Shown piece after piece: positions 1-8,955 of a stretch of DNA of 19,080 nucleotides. The notes below the pieces were generated by a model. That model saw only the letters and a list, made by a program, of their open reading frames with translations. It searched no databases and was not told the DNA's origin. The translations under genes and the position numbers were made by a program. The first letter of the stretch is position 1. Each line of letters starts with the position of its first letter. Origin of the DNA: CAYRFQ01 sp964423615 (lineage in GTDB: Bacteria > Planctomycetota > Planctomycetia > Gemmatales > Gemmataceae); contig CAYRFQ010000127.1 in NCBI GenBank assembly GCA_964423615.1, positions 1-19,080 of the forward strand. The letters are read 5' to 3'.

Positions 1-1494
1 GAAAAAGAAGAAAAACCGATCTCAAAATCGATCACCGTAGCGCTGTAGTACTAGACCATTCGTATGCCGAAGTTCCTCCACGGAATCCTCACGGCACAAT
101 TGCAAACCAGGTTTCCCGAACGACCTGAGATCACTCCCAGGTGAGTCGATACCGAAACTACATCTTGTCTATTCCTGCTCCAGCAGTAACGAGGTCTAAC
201 TTAGACACCAACAAAGGCTCAGAAACCACACGAAACTTCACCTTCATTGCGCGAATCCCTTGTCAATCGACTAACCTATCGATCTCCCGCGAGAGACCAC
301 GATCGGTAAGATTCGTCAGAGGTTTCCTGAGTCTGGACTTCCGCAAGCCACAAGCAATATACCGACACCATTGTTAGGAACAATACACCAGACACGCCAC
401 CCGGAAGCCTCGTGTCGGTTAATAGGAGTTGGAAAGTAACAGCAAAAACACAGGTATTCTCCCTGCGCCCGTGGCTGTAAAAGATAGTATTCATGCAGAT
501 AACAACACTGACTGCTTGTGTCAGACAGAAACGGGGATATTCATGTCCCATCTCATTTACAGTTCAGACAATTTGGGCGGAAGAGGTTGTGCGGTTGTTT
601 CCAACAATGGCGAAATGTGTATTGTCGGTCCTTCCATCGTGGTACACAGAAAAGCCAATTTCGGCAGTCTGTTTGATAGATTTGTGATGACCGCTTCATA
701 AAGCGCAAGCGTAGGATTTCCATTCTTGGCAAACGAAGTAGGAAAACCAAAACACAAGAAAAAAAATGCCCTCGAAACTACTTTCTTGATCGTTTCTCTT
801 GGATGGAACTCAGATACAGCTTTGTGTGAAAAGAAGTGCGTGAAAGGTGGACGCCAGGAACCCAGACAGCATTACGATTTCTTCATCTACCAATGGAAAT
901 TTTTCATAATGTATGAATTTCAAACTTCAAAAGCAATGACTTTCCTGGCGTTCCGAACTTCCAATACACCATGGCTTACTGTTGCAAAAAAGAGACACAG
1001 GCAATGCCTTTCTCTATGGAACCTGGTGACTTGTCCATTGACAATTATCACAAGCACTATCAGTCCCAGTTGCTCGCCACAGGCAGAAGAATTAAGTGAC
1101 TCTTAGATAGTCCTTATTATGCCTTTGATTGGAAATGTGTCGTTAGCCCGTCGAACGGTTATTGTCAGAGATGGAAATAACGAGGTTGAATGAGACTCTC
1201 TGCGTTCGTTGCAGGCAATGCTTTGCGCCGCCGAAACGAGGGATAAACAAATGTAGTCTTCCGTGCCTTGTTTGCTCTCGCCTAACAGACTCGTAACCTC
1301 AAGCCAAGAGCATGGCCACTTGGAGTGTTTTGATCGTCCTGGCGAGATAAGTGATAGGCTTCTGGTCAAAGCAGAAGCCTGTTCGAACTCTTAAAATCTA
1401 AAAGGACCAAATAGCTTGTTTATCCCGCAATCCCTACGGCGCAAACCCGAGCATTTTGCGTCACTTACGAGATTCCTCACGCAGAATCATCGTG
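1..1494. other. Gene-poor stretch, nothing recognised
   Basis: No open frame in this stretch reads as a convincing protein. The open frames are short (at most about 126 codons), overlap on both strands, lack strong ribosome binding sites and show no family motif. I found no tRNA cloverleaf, rRNA segment, terminal inverted repeats or repeat array. A small inverted repeat (CGCAAA at 1440-1445 with TTTGCG at 1455-1460) lies just downstream of the minus-strand lipoprotein gene, but no U-tract follows, so I do not call it a terminator. The stretch appears AT-richer than the rest of the window. It may be decayed sequence or a long intergenic region. Confidence 0.6.
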
Positions 1495-1977
1495 TTAACG
1501 GCTCAAAGTAAAATCATACTGCTGTTTGTCCGCTGTTACCTCGACCTTCAATGGAGTTTTGGCAAGACTGGCGTACTTCATTGGGATAGGCCGGTTCTTC
1601 AGCGATTCTCGGTAGGCCTTCAGTTTGGCTTGGGCCGTTTCCAAAAGTAATTCGTCAGGGACATCTTGCTCATGAATAGTCACAAGATTGGTACAGGCAC
1701 AAGCACCCGATTGACCCATGCAAGTCAGCTGGAACTGTCCGTTTTCGTCGGTCAGGCCCATAGCGATATACTCCGGACCAAAATCGATTTGGGGAATAAA
1801 CTGGACCTTGGCCTTGCTCAAGGGTTTGCCGTTCAAAAGAACGGTGCCCTTCACTTCGACGATTGGGGGAGGGGATTTCCCGAAACACCCGGTCAAAACG
1901 ACGAGAGGACAGACAAGCACAGCTTTCCTGAGAATCTGGAAAACACGTTCATTCTTCAGGAAGTTAAGGAATCTCAT
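1495..1977 (-). CDS. Planctomycete lipoprotein with carboxypeptidase-regulatory-like fold
   Basis: This 160-residue protein has a positively charged, hydrophobic N-terminus ending in a lipobox LTGC, so Cys31 would be the lipidated residue after signal peptidase II cleavage. The mature part opens with VKGTVLLNGKPLSKAKVQF (about 42-60) and TDENGQFQL (77-85). This is the beta-sandwich pattern of carboxypeptidase-regulatory/transthyretin-like domains widely found as small lipoproteins in planctomycetes. It ends in the usual IPMKYASL...LKVEVT strand pair. Its ATG overlaps the stop of the preceding DUF1559 gene by four bases (ATGA), which indicates translational coupling. DUF1559 genes are often paired with such lipoproteins in this phylum. 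The molecular role is unknown; it is presumably envelope anchored. A run of cysteines (Cys86, 92, 94) is a notable local feature. Confidence 0.85.
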   Translation of the reverse strand: MRFLNFLKNERVFQILRKAVLVCPLVVLTGCFGKSPPPIVEVKGTVLLNGKPLSKAKVQFIPQIDFGPEYIAMGLTDENGQFQLTCMGQSGACACTNLVTIHEQDVPDELLLETAQAKLKAYRESLKNRPIPMKYASLAKTPLKVEVTADKQQYDFTLSR

Positions 1978-2948
1978 CGTATCACTTCTCCGTCAGACCG
2001 TCGAGAGAGTCGCTGTAAGGTCTCTAGATCGCTAGCACTGGTCAGAGTCAAGAATTGGACAGATCCATCGCACCTCACAAAATTGGCTCCTCTGCCGTGA
2101 CCACTTCCAAAATTGCACATTCGTCTCTGCTCGCCAATAAAAGCAGCCGAAGAATTGATCGGGTAAAAAGAATCTCCCAAGTGGTCTTGGCCCGAGTTGT
2201 AGTTCGTCCAAGCCCAACCCCTATACATCGCCAAACGATCTTCCACGAAATTGACTCCAGCCGAACCCGTTGCTCGGTAGGTTGGATCATCGCTAAAGCG
2301 TTCTCCAGCAAGGAGCGTATTCGACGAACCGTCGCTGATTACATCAACCGCACTGTTGTAATACATTACACCATCGAAAGTAGCAGTAAAGATAGGCCAG
2401 GCACTAATTCCAGCATTAGCGAAGTAACTGTTGGCTCCAAAATAGTACCCTCTGTACTGGGTGACCGGTTCAGGGATGTAATCCGAAGGACACTGATAAG
2501 TTGTAATGACCGTCGCACCTGGCGAATCGGGGCCATTCGTATAGGCATACTCACGCTGAGTGAGATCAAGTTGTTCGTGCAAATTGCTTTGCTCGATGTG
2601 AGGTTGGATCCAGGTCAGCCAAGATCCCCATTGTCCCTTGATCGCTTGGGGCGGACAACCTCCAACGGGACAACTGCTTTGCCAGATGGCTCCCGACTCA
2701 CTCCCTATCGGGACACTAATTCCCGGTGGAAAATACTCGTGCAACTCGTAGTAACCGTTGCAAGCGAGACCGATCTGTTTCAAGTTGTTTTGGCAGTTTA
2801 GACGGTCAGCAGCCCCACGGACCTTCTGAACTGCGGGCAAGAGCAAACCAACCAAAACCCCTATGATGGCAATAACCACCAACAGTTCGATCAAGGTAAA
2901 TCCAAGACGAAGACAATTCGGAACACGCCGAACTTTCGCCCTATACAT
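1974..2948 (-). CDS. DUF1559 prepilin-like secreted protein
   Basis: This 324-residue protein of the planctomycete DUF1559 (SBP_bac_10-like) family has a type II secretion/type IV pilin signal at its N-terminus. The prepilin cleavage site is G16/F17, Glu21 sits at +5, and a hydrophobic helix runs to about residue 40. The body has the family's usual pattern (NNLKQIGLA near 54-62) and the C-terminus carries the H-X9-DG signature (His284, Asp294-Gly295). An in-frame extension upstream to 3110 exists, but I chose the ATG at 2948 because an AGGAGGT Shine-Dalgarno sits six bases before it and a sigma70-like promoter lies inside the extension. Planctomycete genomes carry dozens of such paralogues. 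They are thought to be pseudopilin-like envelope or fibre proteins, but the function of this copy is unknown. It is coupled to the lipoprotein downstream. Confidence 0.92.
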   Translation of the reverse strand: MYRAKVRRVPNCLRLGFTLIELLVVIAIIGVLVGLLLPAVQKVRGAADRLNCQNNLKQIGLACNGYYELHEYFPPGISVPIGSESGAIWQSSCPVGGCPPQAIKGQWGSWLTWIQPHIEQSNLHEQLDLTQREYAYTNGPDSPGATVITTYQCPSDYIPEPVTQYRGYYFGANSYFANAGISAWPIFTATFDGVMYYNSAVDVISDGSSNTLLAGERFSDDPTYRATGSAGVNFVEDRLAMYRGWAWTNYNSGQDHLGDSFYPINSSAAFIGEQRRMCNFGSGHGRGANFVRCDGSVQFLTLTSASDLETLQRLSRRSDGEVIR

Positions 2949-2954
2949 CTTCAC

Positions 2955-2961
2955 ACCTCCT
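2955..2961 (-). promoter_or_regulatory. Shine-Dalgarno of the DUF1559 gene
   Basis: On the minus strand this reads AGGAGGT, six bases before the ATG at 2948. It is a near-perfect anti-16S match and fixes the start 54 codons inside the longest open frame. Confidence 0.85.
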
Positions 2962-3043
2962 AGGATTGTCCCAAACTCGGGAGAATGAAATCTGATTTTC
3001 CTGGCTAGGAAAAGTTTCGAAAGAATTACGGACTGGAAGAATG

Positions 3044-3058
3044 CCTGTCCCCGACAGG
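3044..3058 (-). other. Leader hairpin upstream of the DUF1559 gene
   Basis: CCTGTC and GACAGG form a perfect 6-bp stem with a three-base loop. The element lies within the predicted 5' untranslated leader (about 125 bases from the inferred start of transcription to the ATG). It could stabilise the mRNA; no U-tract follows, so it is not a terminator. Confidence 0.4.
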
Positions 3059-3081
3059 ACACGATCCAAAAGCCATTTATA

Positions 3082-3110
3082 TATATACTGAGCAAACTTG
3101 TAGCTAACAA
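3082..3110 (-). promoter_or_regulatory. Sigma70-type promoter candidate for the DUF1559 operon
   Basis: On the minus strand a -35-like TTGTTA (3105-3110) and a -10-like TATATA (3082-3087) are separated by exactly 17 bases. The hexamers sit inside an AT-rich TATATATATAAAT tract. Transcription would begin near 3074 and read into the DUF1559 gene and the lipoprotein. The match is by eye only and AT-rich tracts give chance hits, but spacing and position fit well. Confidence 0.5.
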
Positions 3111-3483
3111 TTGCTCAAAGCGTTTCTTTTTCGTTTGGATTCCAGATCTTTCTGTTTTCAGACTTTGTCCCTCACACGGCTCCCGTTCGTTTCAGAAATG
3201 GGTAGTTTGCAGAAGTTTGGAAAGTCTGACAGGTAGTTCAACGCGGACACAAATGCACCAAACACCTTCAACCCAATCATCCTTGTCGCCGCAAACCACC
3301 TAAAATCCAAGCCTAACAATCCCATTCAGGAGTCTATTGAGCCAAGCAGGACGACGGCTAACATCTTGTTCCACTTCTTCGTTTTTCGGAACACCAACTC
3401 GAATCTATCCTTCCAACAGTTCGGGCACCTATCCCTCATCGTTCCATCCGACGGCACAAAGTACTAATTCCGATTCAACCGAA
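3111..3483. other. Intergenic stretch, nothing recognised
   Basis: This is the space between the promoter of the DUF1559 operon and the terminator of the FAD oxidoreductase operon, both on the minus strand. I see no convincing open frame, RNA gene or repeat in it. It may hold upstream control sites for the DUF1559 promoter, but none is recognisable. Confidence 0.55.
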
Positions 3484-3517
3484 GATTAAAAACACAAAGC
3501 CCAAGTCTCCTTGGGCT
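3484..3517 (-). terminator. Intrinsic terminator of the S9 peptidase/FAD oxidoreductase operon
   Basis: On the minus strand AGCCCAAG and CTTGGGCT form a perfect 8-bp stem with a GAGA loop (3498-3517), followed at once by TTGTGTTTTTAAT. This is a classical Rho-independent terminator. It lies about 50 bases after the stop codon at 3567. Confidence 0.85.
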
Positions 3518-3566
3518 CTAAAGACGTCCGTCGAAAGCACAACAATATCCACACAGAAGTTCTCTA

Positions 3567-5591
3567 TCAGCGTTTGACCCGAACCCACCGCACGGCGTCA
3601 GCAATCACGAACCCGTTGGCGTCATCATTGCGGATGGTCACACTTCCCTTGCTTCCGGCCTCGAAACGTCCCGTGAAGACTTTGTTCCATCCTCCGTTTT
3701 TCTTCTGGTCAACCGTCAGTTTCTTCGTTCCGCTCGCGTGCAATATCAGTACAGATACGTTCGAGGCTCGGTTCTTGTTCGTAGACCAGATCAGATAGAC
3801 CGCATACTCTCCCGCACTCGGCAATTTCGGAACATATTTCACCGATTTGCTACCTTGGCCATCGTTCCCATCGTGTAGATACCCCGCACCAACATACGGC
3901 GGCACCGAAAAACTGTTCGTCCATTCGCCTCGAATTTCTGCACGAGAATTATCGACTACGATCCCAGTCAATGTCTTCGGGTCGATCCCAGAACCAAGAC
4001 GCACCGGGCCTGTCCATTCGAGTAGTTGTTCATCGGCCAGCAAACGTTTCTTGAGTTGCTCATACGGGACCTTCTGAACACTGACACCTCCATCAATAGC
4101 CATCGACGCCGCCGAACCGGCGGCCTGACCCAGAATCATGAATACCGGTTCCATCCGGATGGAACCATACGCAATGTGAGAGGCCGACAGACACACTGGC
4201 ACGAACAAATTGCCACACTCACGCTCTTTCGGAACGATGCTCCGATAAGACACTGGATACGGTTTCGGACACCGTACCTGCACATCGCCTTCGTTCCGAA
4301 CGCGTCCGTCGATAACAACCCGCTGGGAATTATGCGAATCCATGTTGTAACTCGCCAATCCGATCGAGTCTTTCGCGACTTGTTTACTCAGACAGTTGTG
4401 TTCTGTCATCACATAATCCGAAATCATACGACGACCTTCTCGCACATAAAGCGCATGGGGCCAACCACCCGTATCCGGGAATTCACCCTTGGTCAACCCA
4501 AACGCACGAACTCGCTTTTGCATAGCTTTAGGGACTTCAGGATCATTGGCCCAAAACCACATCAAGCCTTGTTGATAGTTAACATGATCTTGAAAAATCG
4601 CTTCACGAGTTGCATAGTCACCTTCTGCCCAACCATAATTTGCCCCAATGTGGTCCGTCGAAAAACCGCCTTGGTTGTTGGAATCGCCCACATGGAGTTG
4701 AAGTGGGATCGGTGGTTTCTTCTTGATATATCGCAGGAGCAGTTGATATTTATCCCGATCATAATTCTTGGGTTTAGGAAATGCTAACCGATCCGCTGAG
4801 TTCGAGAAGAACATACGGAAGTTATAAGCCTGCACCTTCTTATCGGCTTGTCCAGGCTTGCCCGGATCCCCCGGAGAAATACCCCACAGCAATCCACTCG
4901 TGGGATCACCAGGAACCTTATACGGATCGATGGGAACCACAAAGTTATGTTTGTTACGGAACTGCACACCGTTGAGTGTTTCACCATACTTGTCATTCCC
5001 CTCGCGACCCACCGTATACGAAACCCCAGCTTTGGCGAAGAGGTCGCCTTCGTACGTCGCATCGCCATACATCTTGGCGACGAAAGTGTTTCCATTCTCC
5101 GTCGTGATCGCCGTGATACGATTTTTCTCCTTCTTGACATCCTTCAATCGGTGCTCGAAATACACCGTAACGTTAGCCTCCTTGAGCATCGCCCGAAACG
5201 TCGCTTCGGCCTTGCTCGGTCGAAACCCACGCTGCTTGCCGACACGCTTCAAAAACTCGCGAGCCATTCCTTGGATAGAATCCCCTCGTCCCAAATCGAC
5301 GGCACTGAGCCCCCCGGAAGTCATCCCACCGACATGCTTGCGAAACACCACCAACACTGCGGACTTACCCATCCGAGATGCCTGGATAGCCATCATGACG
5401 CCGGCTGGCGTACCCCCATAAACGCAAACGTCGGTGACGATCTTTTGGGGTGGATTCGCTTTCGGAACAGGATAGTAATACCGTAGATTTGGGTGCCCTT
5501 CCTGACCAACGGAAGCCACAGGGAACAAAACAATAAAAAGAATAGCCAGCCGCAAGGAGAGTCGAGCTGGCCAGATGACAGGTATTTGCAT
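3567..5591 (-). CDS. Secreted FAD-dependent oxidoreductase with golvesin-type C-terminal domain
   Basis: This 674-residue protein has a hydrophobic signal peptide (about 1-29, likely cut after SVGQ). A Rossmann FAD-binding segment follows, VCVYGGTPAGVMMAIQASR (55-73), then KHVGGMTSGGLSAVD (85-99) and GDATYEGDL (176-184), all characteristic of the FAD_oxidored (PF12831-like) family. The FAD-domain C-terminus (EPVFMILGQAAGSAASMAI, 481-499) closes the nucleotide fold. Residues about 545-672 form a second domain matching the golvesin/xanthan-lyase C-terminal beta-sandwich (VDNSRAEIRGEW ... FVIADAVRWVRV), often considered carbohydrate binding. The start at 5591 was chosen because it begins the signal peptide; the longer frame overlaps the upstream peptidase gene. 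The gene follows the S9 peptidase by 31 bases, so the two are probably cotranscribed. The substrate is unknown; an exported sugar- or polymer-acting oxidoreductase is an inference. Confidence 0.87.
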   Translation of the reverse strand: MQIPVIWPARLSLRLAILFIVLFPVASVGQEGHPNLRYYYPVPKANPPQKIVTDVCVYGGTPAGVMMAIQASRMGKSAVLVVFRKHVGGMTSGGLSAVDLGRGDSIQGMAREFLKRVGKQRGFRPSKAEATFRAMLKEANVTVYFEHRLKDVKKEKNRITAITTENGNTFVAKMYGDATYEGDLFAKAGVSYTVGREGNDKYGETLNGVQFRNKHNFVVPIDPYKVPGDPTSGLLWGISPGDPGKPGQADKKVQAYNFRMFFSNSADRLAFPKPKNYDRDKYQLLLRYIKKKPPIPLQLHVGDSNNQGGFSTDHIGANYGWAEGDYATREAIFQDHVNYQQGLMWFWANDPEVPKAMQKRVRAFGLTKGEFPDTGGWPHALYVREGRRMISDYVMTEHNCLSKQVAKDSIGLASYNMDSHNSQRVVIDGRVRNEGDVQVRCPKPYPVSYRSIVPKERECGNLFVPVCLSASHIAYGSIRMEPVFMILGQAAGSAASMAIDGGVSVQKVPYEQLKKRLLADEQLLEWTGPVRLGSGIDPKTLTGIVVDNSRAEIRGEWTNSFSVPPYVGAGYLHDGNDGQGSKSVKYVPKLPSAGEYAVYLIWSTNKNRASNVSVLILHASGTKKLTVDQKKNGGWNKVFTGRFEAGSKGSVTIRNDDANGFVIADAVRWVRVKR

Positions 5592-5622
5592 GGTTGATGT
5601 TCTCACAGTTAGAACAATGGAG

Positions 5623-7758
5623 TTATTCCCTAATTCCAGCGATTCGCAACAGGAAAGCCTGTCGAAAGGCAACTTCCCGCAACCGCTCAAATCGTCCACT
5701 CGCCCCACCATGACCGGCAGCCATGTTCGTCTTCAACAACAACATCCGATCATCCGTTTTGCGATAACGTAGACGTGCCACCCATTTGGCCGGTTCCCAA
5801 TACTGAACTTGGGAATCATGCAGTCCCGTCGTTACAAGTATGTGTGGATAGTCCGTTTTTCGAACATTGTCATACGGAGAGTACGACAACATATAGTCGT
5901 AGTATTTTTTGACATTCGGGTTGCCCCATTCGTCGTATTCACTCGTCGTCAACGGAATCGTGTCGTCGAGCATCGTCGTGACGACATCAACGAACGGGAC
6001 ATCAGCCACAACTCCCGTAAACAAATCAGGACGCATGTTGAGCACTGCACCCATCAGTAACCCACCGGCACTACCGCCGCGAGCGAAGATACGTTTGGGA
6101 TCGGCATATTTATGTTTGATGAGGTGTTCCGCGACGTCGATGAAGTCCGTAAACGTGTTCTTCTTTTTCAGCAATTTGCCATTCTCGTACCATTGCCGAC
6201 CCATTTCCTGCCCGCCCCGAATGTGGGCGATGGCATAAACAAAACCACGATCGAGTAGATTTAAACGCGTTGAAAGAAAAGTTGGCTCTCGGCTCGCGCC
6301 GTAGGAACCATAGCCGTACAACAACAACGGAGCACTTCCATCGATCTTCGTTCCCTTGCGATACACCAACGAGACCGGAACCTTGGTCCCATCTCGGGCC
6401 GTTGCCCACAACCGATCGGTCACGTAGTTCTTCGGATCGAAACCACCGAGCACCGGAGTACGCTTGACCAGGTTCTTCTTTCGAGTCCGCATGTCGTAAT
6501 CGTAAACCGACGAAGGTGTGGTCAAGGACGTATAGTTAAAACGTAAGACTTTGGTGTTCGTCTCAGGATTCATGCCAAGGCGGGCAGCATAGGCCGGTTC
6601 CCCGAAATCCAGATCATGCGACTTCTTGCTCTTCCAGGATTGGATGCGGATGTGTGTCAACCCGTCGCGCCGTTCTTGCAAAACGAGAAAACTCTCGAAC
6701 GGCATCGCTTGCTGGAGAAAGACCGACTTACGGTGAGGGACGACCTCTTTCCAGTTCGTCTTCTCCGGCGACTTCACCGGCGCTTTCATCAACCGGAAGT
6801 TCTTCGCTTTCCAATTCGTGCGGATGAAGAAGTGATCGCCGAGATGCTCCACCGAATACTCCAAATTACGCTCGCGAGGCTGGATCACTCGAAAAGTCCC
6901 TTGTGGTTTGCTCGCTTCGAGAAATCGGTATTCCGTGGAGACCGACTGGTCGCACCCAATCATCACAAATCGATCGGACCGAGTCTTGAACACGAAGCAA
7001 CGAAACGTAGGGTCCTTCTCTTCGTAGACGAGCTTATCGCCGGATGGCTTGGTCCCCAACTCGTGGCGATAAACTTGAAAAGATCGAAGTGTTTCCGGAT
7101 CTTGTCGTGTATAGAAAATCGTTCGGTTGTCGTTGGCCCACGCATAGTTGCCTGTTACATTCGGAATCGCGTCCGGCAACAACTTCCCTGTTTCCAAATC
7201 CTTAAACCGCAATGTATATTTTCGCCGTCCGACGTAATCGACGGCAAACGCCAATCGGTTGCGTTCAAAGCTAACCTGAGTTCCTCGAACGGAACAGAAT
7301 TTCTTTCCTTTCGCCAGGGCATTGACGTTGAGGAGAACTTCCTCCTCCGAGCGGTCCTTGTCTTTGCTACGACAGTAGACGGGGTACTGCTGACCTTCCT
7401 CGAAACGGGTGTAGTACCAAAAACCATCCTTTCGATAAGGAGCCGACGCATCGTCTTGTTTGATACGGGCTTTGGCTTCTTCGAAGAGTTTCTTCGCGAG
7501 AGGCTCATCCTTTTTCATCATGGCTTCCGTGTACGCGTTTTCGTCGCGAAGGTACTTGAGCACAGCGAGATTCTTACGTTCGCGGAGCCAGTAGTATGGA
7601 TCGATCCGGACGTCTCCATGTTTTTCCAATCGGTGAGGTTTTCGTTTTGCTTGGGGCGGCTTGGGTCCGTCGGCCACGACACAATGTTGCGGGAAAAACC
7701 ACACAACGGCTGTGAACCCAACCAGGACTTGGAAAAAGATACGGTTGTTGCTGAACAT
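5623..7758 (-). CDS. ptrB: Exported prolyl oligopeptidase family S9A peptidase (oligopeptidase B-like)
   Basis: This 711-residue protein has an N-terminal beta-propeller (about 45-450) and a C-terminal alpha/beta-hydrolase domain. The opening RIDPYYWLRER is the family's entry motif. YGYGSYG, AIAHIRGGQEMGRQWYE and NTFTDFIDVAEHLI are oligopeptidase B hallmarks. The catalytic triad is visible: Ser563 in ARGGSAGG, Asp648 in LHDSQVQYWEP and His683 in AAGHGG. The family cleaves short peptides, usually after basic residues. Unlike cytoplasmic E. coli PtrB, this one has a hydrophobic signal sequence (about 1-29, ending CVVA) and is probably exported. The ATG at 7758 is preceded by AAGGA about ten bases upstream and begins the signal peptide; an in-frame extension to 7893 looks non-coding. 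Length is close to the family norm. It heads an operon with the FAD oxidoreductase. Confidence 0.92.
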   Translation of the reverse strand: MFSNNRIFFQVLVGFTAVVWFFPQHCVVADGPKPPQAKRKPHRLEKHGDVRIDPYYWLRERKNLAVLKYLRDENAYTEAMMKKDEPLAKKLFEEAKARIKQDDASAPYRKDGFWYYTRFEEGQQYPVYCRSKDKDRSEEEVLLNVNALAKGKKFCSVRGTQVSFERNRLAFAVDYVGRRKYTLRFKDLETGKLLPDAIPNVTGNYAWANDNRTIFYTRQDPETLRSFQVYRHELGTKPSGDKLVYEEKDPTFRCFVFKTRSDRFVMIGCDQSVSTEYRFLEASKPQGTFRVIQPRERNLEYSVEHLGDHFFIRTNWKAKNFRLMKAPVKSPEKTNWKEVVPHRKSVFLQQAMPFESFLVLQERRDGLTHIRIQSWKSKKSHDLDFGEPAYAARLGMNPETNTKVLRFNYTSLTTPSSVYDYDMRTRKKNLVKRTPVLGGFDPKNYVTDRLWATARDGTKVPVSLVYRKGTKIDGSAPLLLYGYGSYGASREPTFLSTRLNLLDRGFVYAIAHIRGGQEMGRQWYENGKLLKKKNTFTDFIDVAEHLIKHKYADPKRIFARGGSAGGLLMGAVLNMRPDLFTGVVADVPFVDVVTTMLDDTIPLTTSEYDEWGNPNVKKYYDYMLSYSPYDNVRKTDYPHILVTTGLHDSQVQYWEPAKWVARLRYRKTDDRMLLLKTNMAAGHGGASGRFERLREVAFRQAFLLRIAGIRE

Positions 7759-7966
7759 ACGACTGAATTCCTTGATCGTAGAAAGCCGATGAGGCAGCGA
7801 GCATCGATGATGATTTCGCGGTGAGATGATCCTACCATGCCGCTCTGGCATTGGAAAGTTTTGACCACAACTGCTCCCGGCACATCCAATCACAAAAATT
7901 CCGAATTAAAAAACAGACAACTAGACAAACGTTAGAATCGGCGGCGTCTTGTTTACGGGGTGAACA

Positions 7967-8470
7967 GTGAATGACATAGAAGACATATGGCGAGAGGTAT
8001 TCGAGCGACACGCTGCCGCGCTCGTACTCTATGTCCGACAATGGACAGAAACGTTCGCCGACGCCGAGGACGTTGTGCAAGACGCGTTCGTCAAAATGAT
8101 CCGCAAACGCGTGAGACCCGACGACTCGTCGGCGTACTTATTTGCTGCCGCACGGAACGCCGCAATCGATCATCACCGTAATACAGCCCGTAGAAGACTA
8201 CGGCAACAATCGGCTGCCGAACTTCGTCCCTGGTTCGAAACGGTGTCAACCGATAACGTAGATCGCGAGTCGATCGAAACCGCACTCCTTACTCTGCCCA
8301 AGTCCCAACGCGAAGTTGTGGTCTTGAAGATATGGGGCGAACTGACATTCGCAACCATTGCCGAGGTCCTCAACGTTTCACCAAATACCGCTGCCTCGCG
8401 TTACCGTTACGCCATTAAGGCCCTACGAAAAATGCTCCAAGGTGAACTCGTTGCGGAGGAATTCCAATGA
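7967..8470 (+). CDS. ECF-type RNA polymerase sigma factor
   Basis: This 167-residue protein has sigma region 2 (about 14-75, with DAEDVVQDAFVKMIRK and AYLFAAARNAAIDHHRN, the -10 binding and core-binding helices). Region 4 follows (about 106-160, LPKSQREVVVLKIWGELTF and IAEVLNVSPNTAASRYRYA, a helix-turn-helix for the -35 element). Regions 1 and 3 are absent, as in extracytoplasmic function sigma factors. The start is a GTG with GGGGTGA just upstream; the nearby ATG at 7971 is out of frame and hits a stop after two codons. The stop overlaps the ATG of the next gene (ATGA), the arrangement commonly seen with a cognate regulator. It is transcribed divergently from the S9 peptidase gene. ECF factors often autoregulate, but I could not identify a convincing motif pair in the 208-base divergent region. 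Confidence 0.93.
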   Translation: MNDIEDIWREVFERHAAALVLYVRQWTETFADAEDVVQDAFVKMIRKRVRPDDSSAYLFAAARNAAIDHHRNTARRRLRQQSAAELRPWFETVSTDNVDRESIETALLTLPKSQREVVVLKIWGELTFATIAEVLNVSPNTAASRYRYAIKALRKMLQGELVAEEFQ

Positions 8471-8955
8471 ATGAACTTGATCACGAGTTCGAAGCCAAAC
8501 TCGGGTCGATGCGGCCAGCGAAACCCTCTGGAGATCTGTTCAATCGAATCCTTCAGCACGTCGCCAACGAACCGACACACACTTCTCCCAGGATGCTCCT
8601 CCCGTTTCGCCAACCGTATCCCATTGGGTTGACGTTCGCAGGACTCCTCACCGCCATGCTCCTGATTCTAATGGGCTGGTTCCCAACGCCCTCGGGACCG
8701 CCGATTTCGGCTAGTTCCAGTTCTGTCGTCTCGCGCGATGAAGAGCATCCAACTCCAGACCGTCCTCGACCAGATCGTGATGCGTCAGTGCGAAACGCAG
8801 AACGAGACGATGCTCTACCAAATTTTGTGAATTACTCCCGCGCGTTGCGAGAGTCACCCGAAGCGTTCGAACGGTTGTTGGAAAAGCATGCCGACAGCTT
8901 GCTACCTCGAACGCCTGACGTTTCGTCTGTTCAATTAATGGAGGTATCTTCGTAG
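8467..8955 (+). CDS. Single-pass membrane protein, probable anti-sigma or partner of the ECF factor
   Basis: This 162-residue protein has a cytoplasmic-looking N-terminus with GDLFNRILQHV (22-32), one transmembrane helix at about 51-72, and a periplasmic part. The periplasmic part is a Ser/Pro/Asp/Arg-rich linker (73-112) followed by a short helical region (SPEAFERLLEKHADSLL). I see no HXXXCXXC zinc-binding anti-sigma motif. Anti-sigma function is inferred only from topology and from the four-base overlap with the sigma gene. It overlaps the following gene by one base (TAGTG), so all three genes are probably translated together. The order sigma then short membrane protein is typical of ECF modules. 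No homologous family is recognised. Confidence 0.75.
   Translation: MNELDHEFEAKLGSMRPAKPSGDLFNRILQHVANEPTHTSPRMLLPFRQPYPIGLTFAGLLTAMLLILMGWFPTPSGPPISASSSSVVSRDEEHPTPDRPRPDRDASVRNAERDDALPNFVNYSRALRESPEAFERLLEKHADSLLPRTPDVSSVQLMEVSS

Noticed and set aside
429..701. A 90-codon plus-strand frame in the gene-poor first stretch
   Set aside because: It has no ribosome binding site, no family motif and competing frames on the other strand; I could not separate it from chance.
726..1106. A 126-codon plus-strand frame
   Set aside because: Composition is rich in Cys, Trp and Phe with no domain or Shine-Dalgarno; it looks like random translation of AT-rich DNA.
1381..1390. TTCGAAC sequence resembling a tRNA T-loop
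   Set aside because: The flanking bases do not form a T-stem and no acceptor or anticodon arm is present.
2055..2801. A 248-codon plus-strand frame
   Set aside because: It is antisense to the DUF1559 gene, which carries clear family signatures.
6616..7824. A 402-codon plus-strand frame
   Set aside because: It lies wholly antisense to the S9 peptidase gene, whose catalytic motifs are intact on the minus strand.
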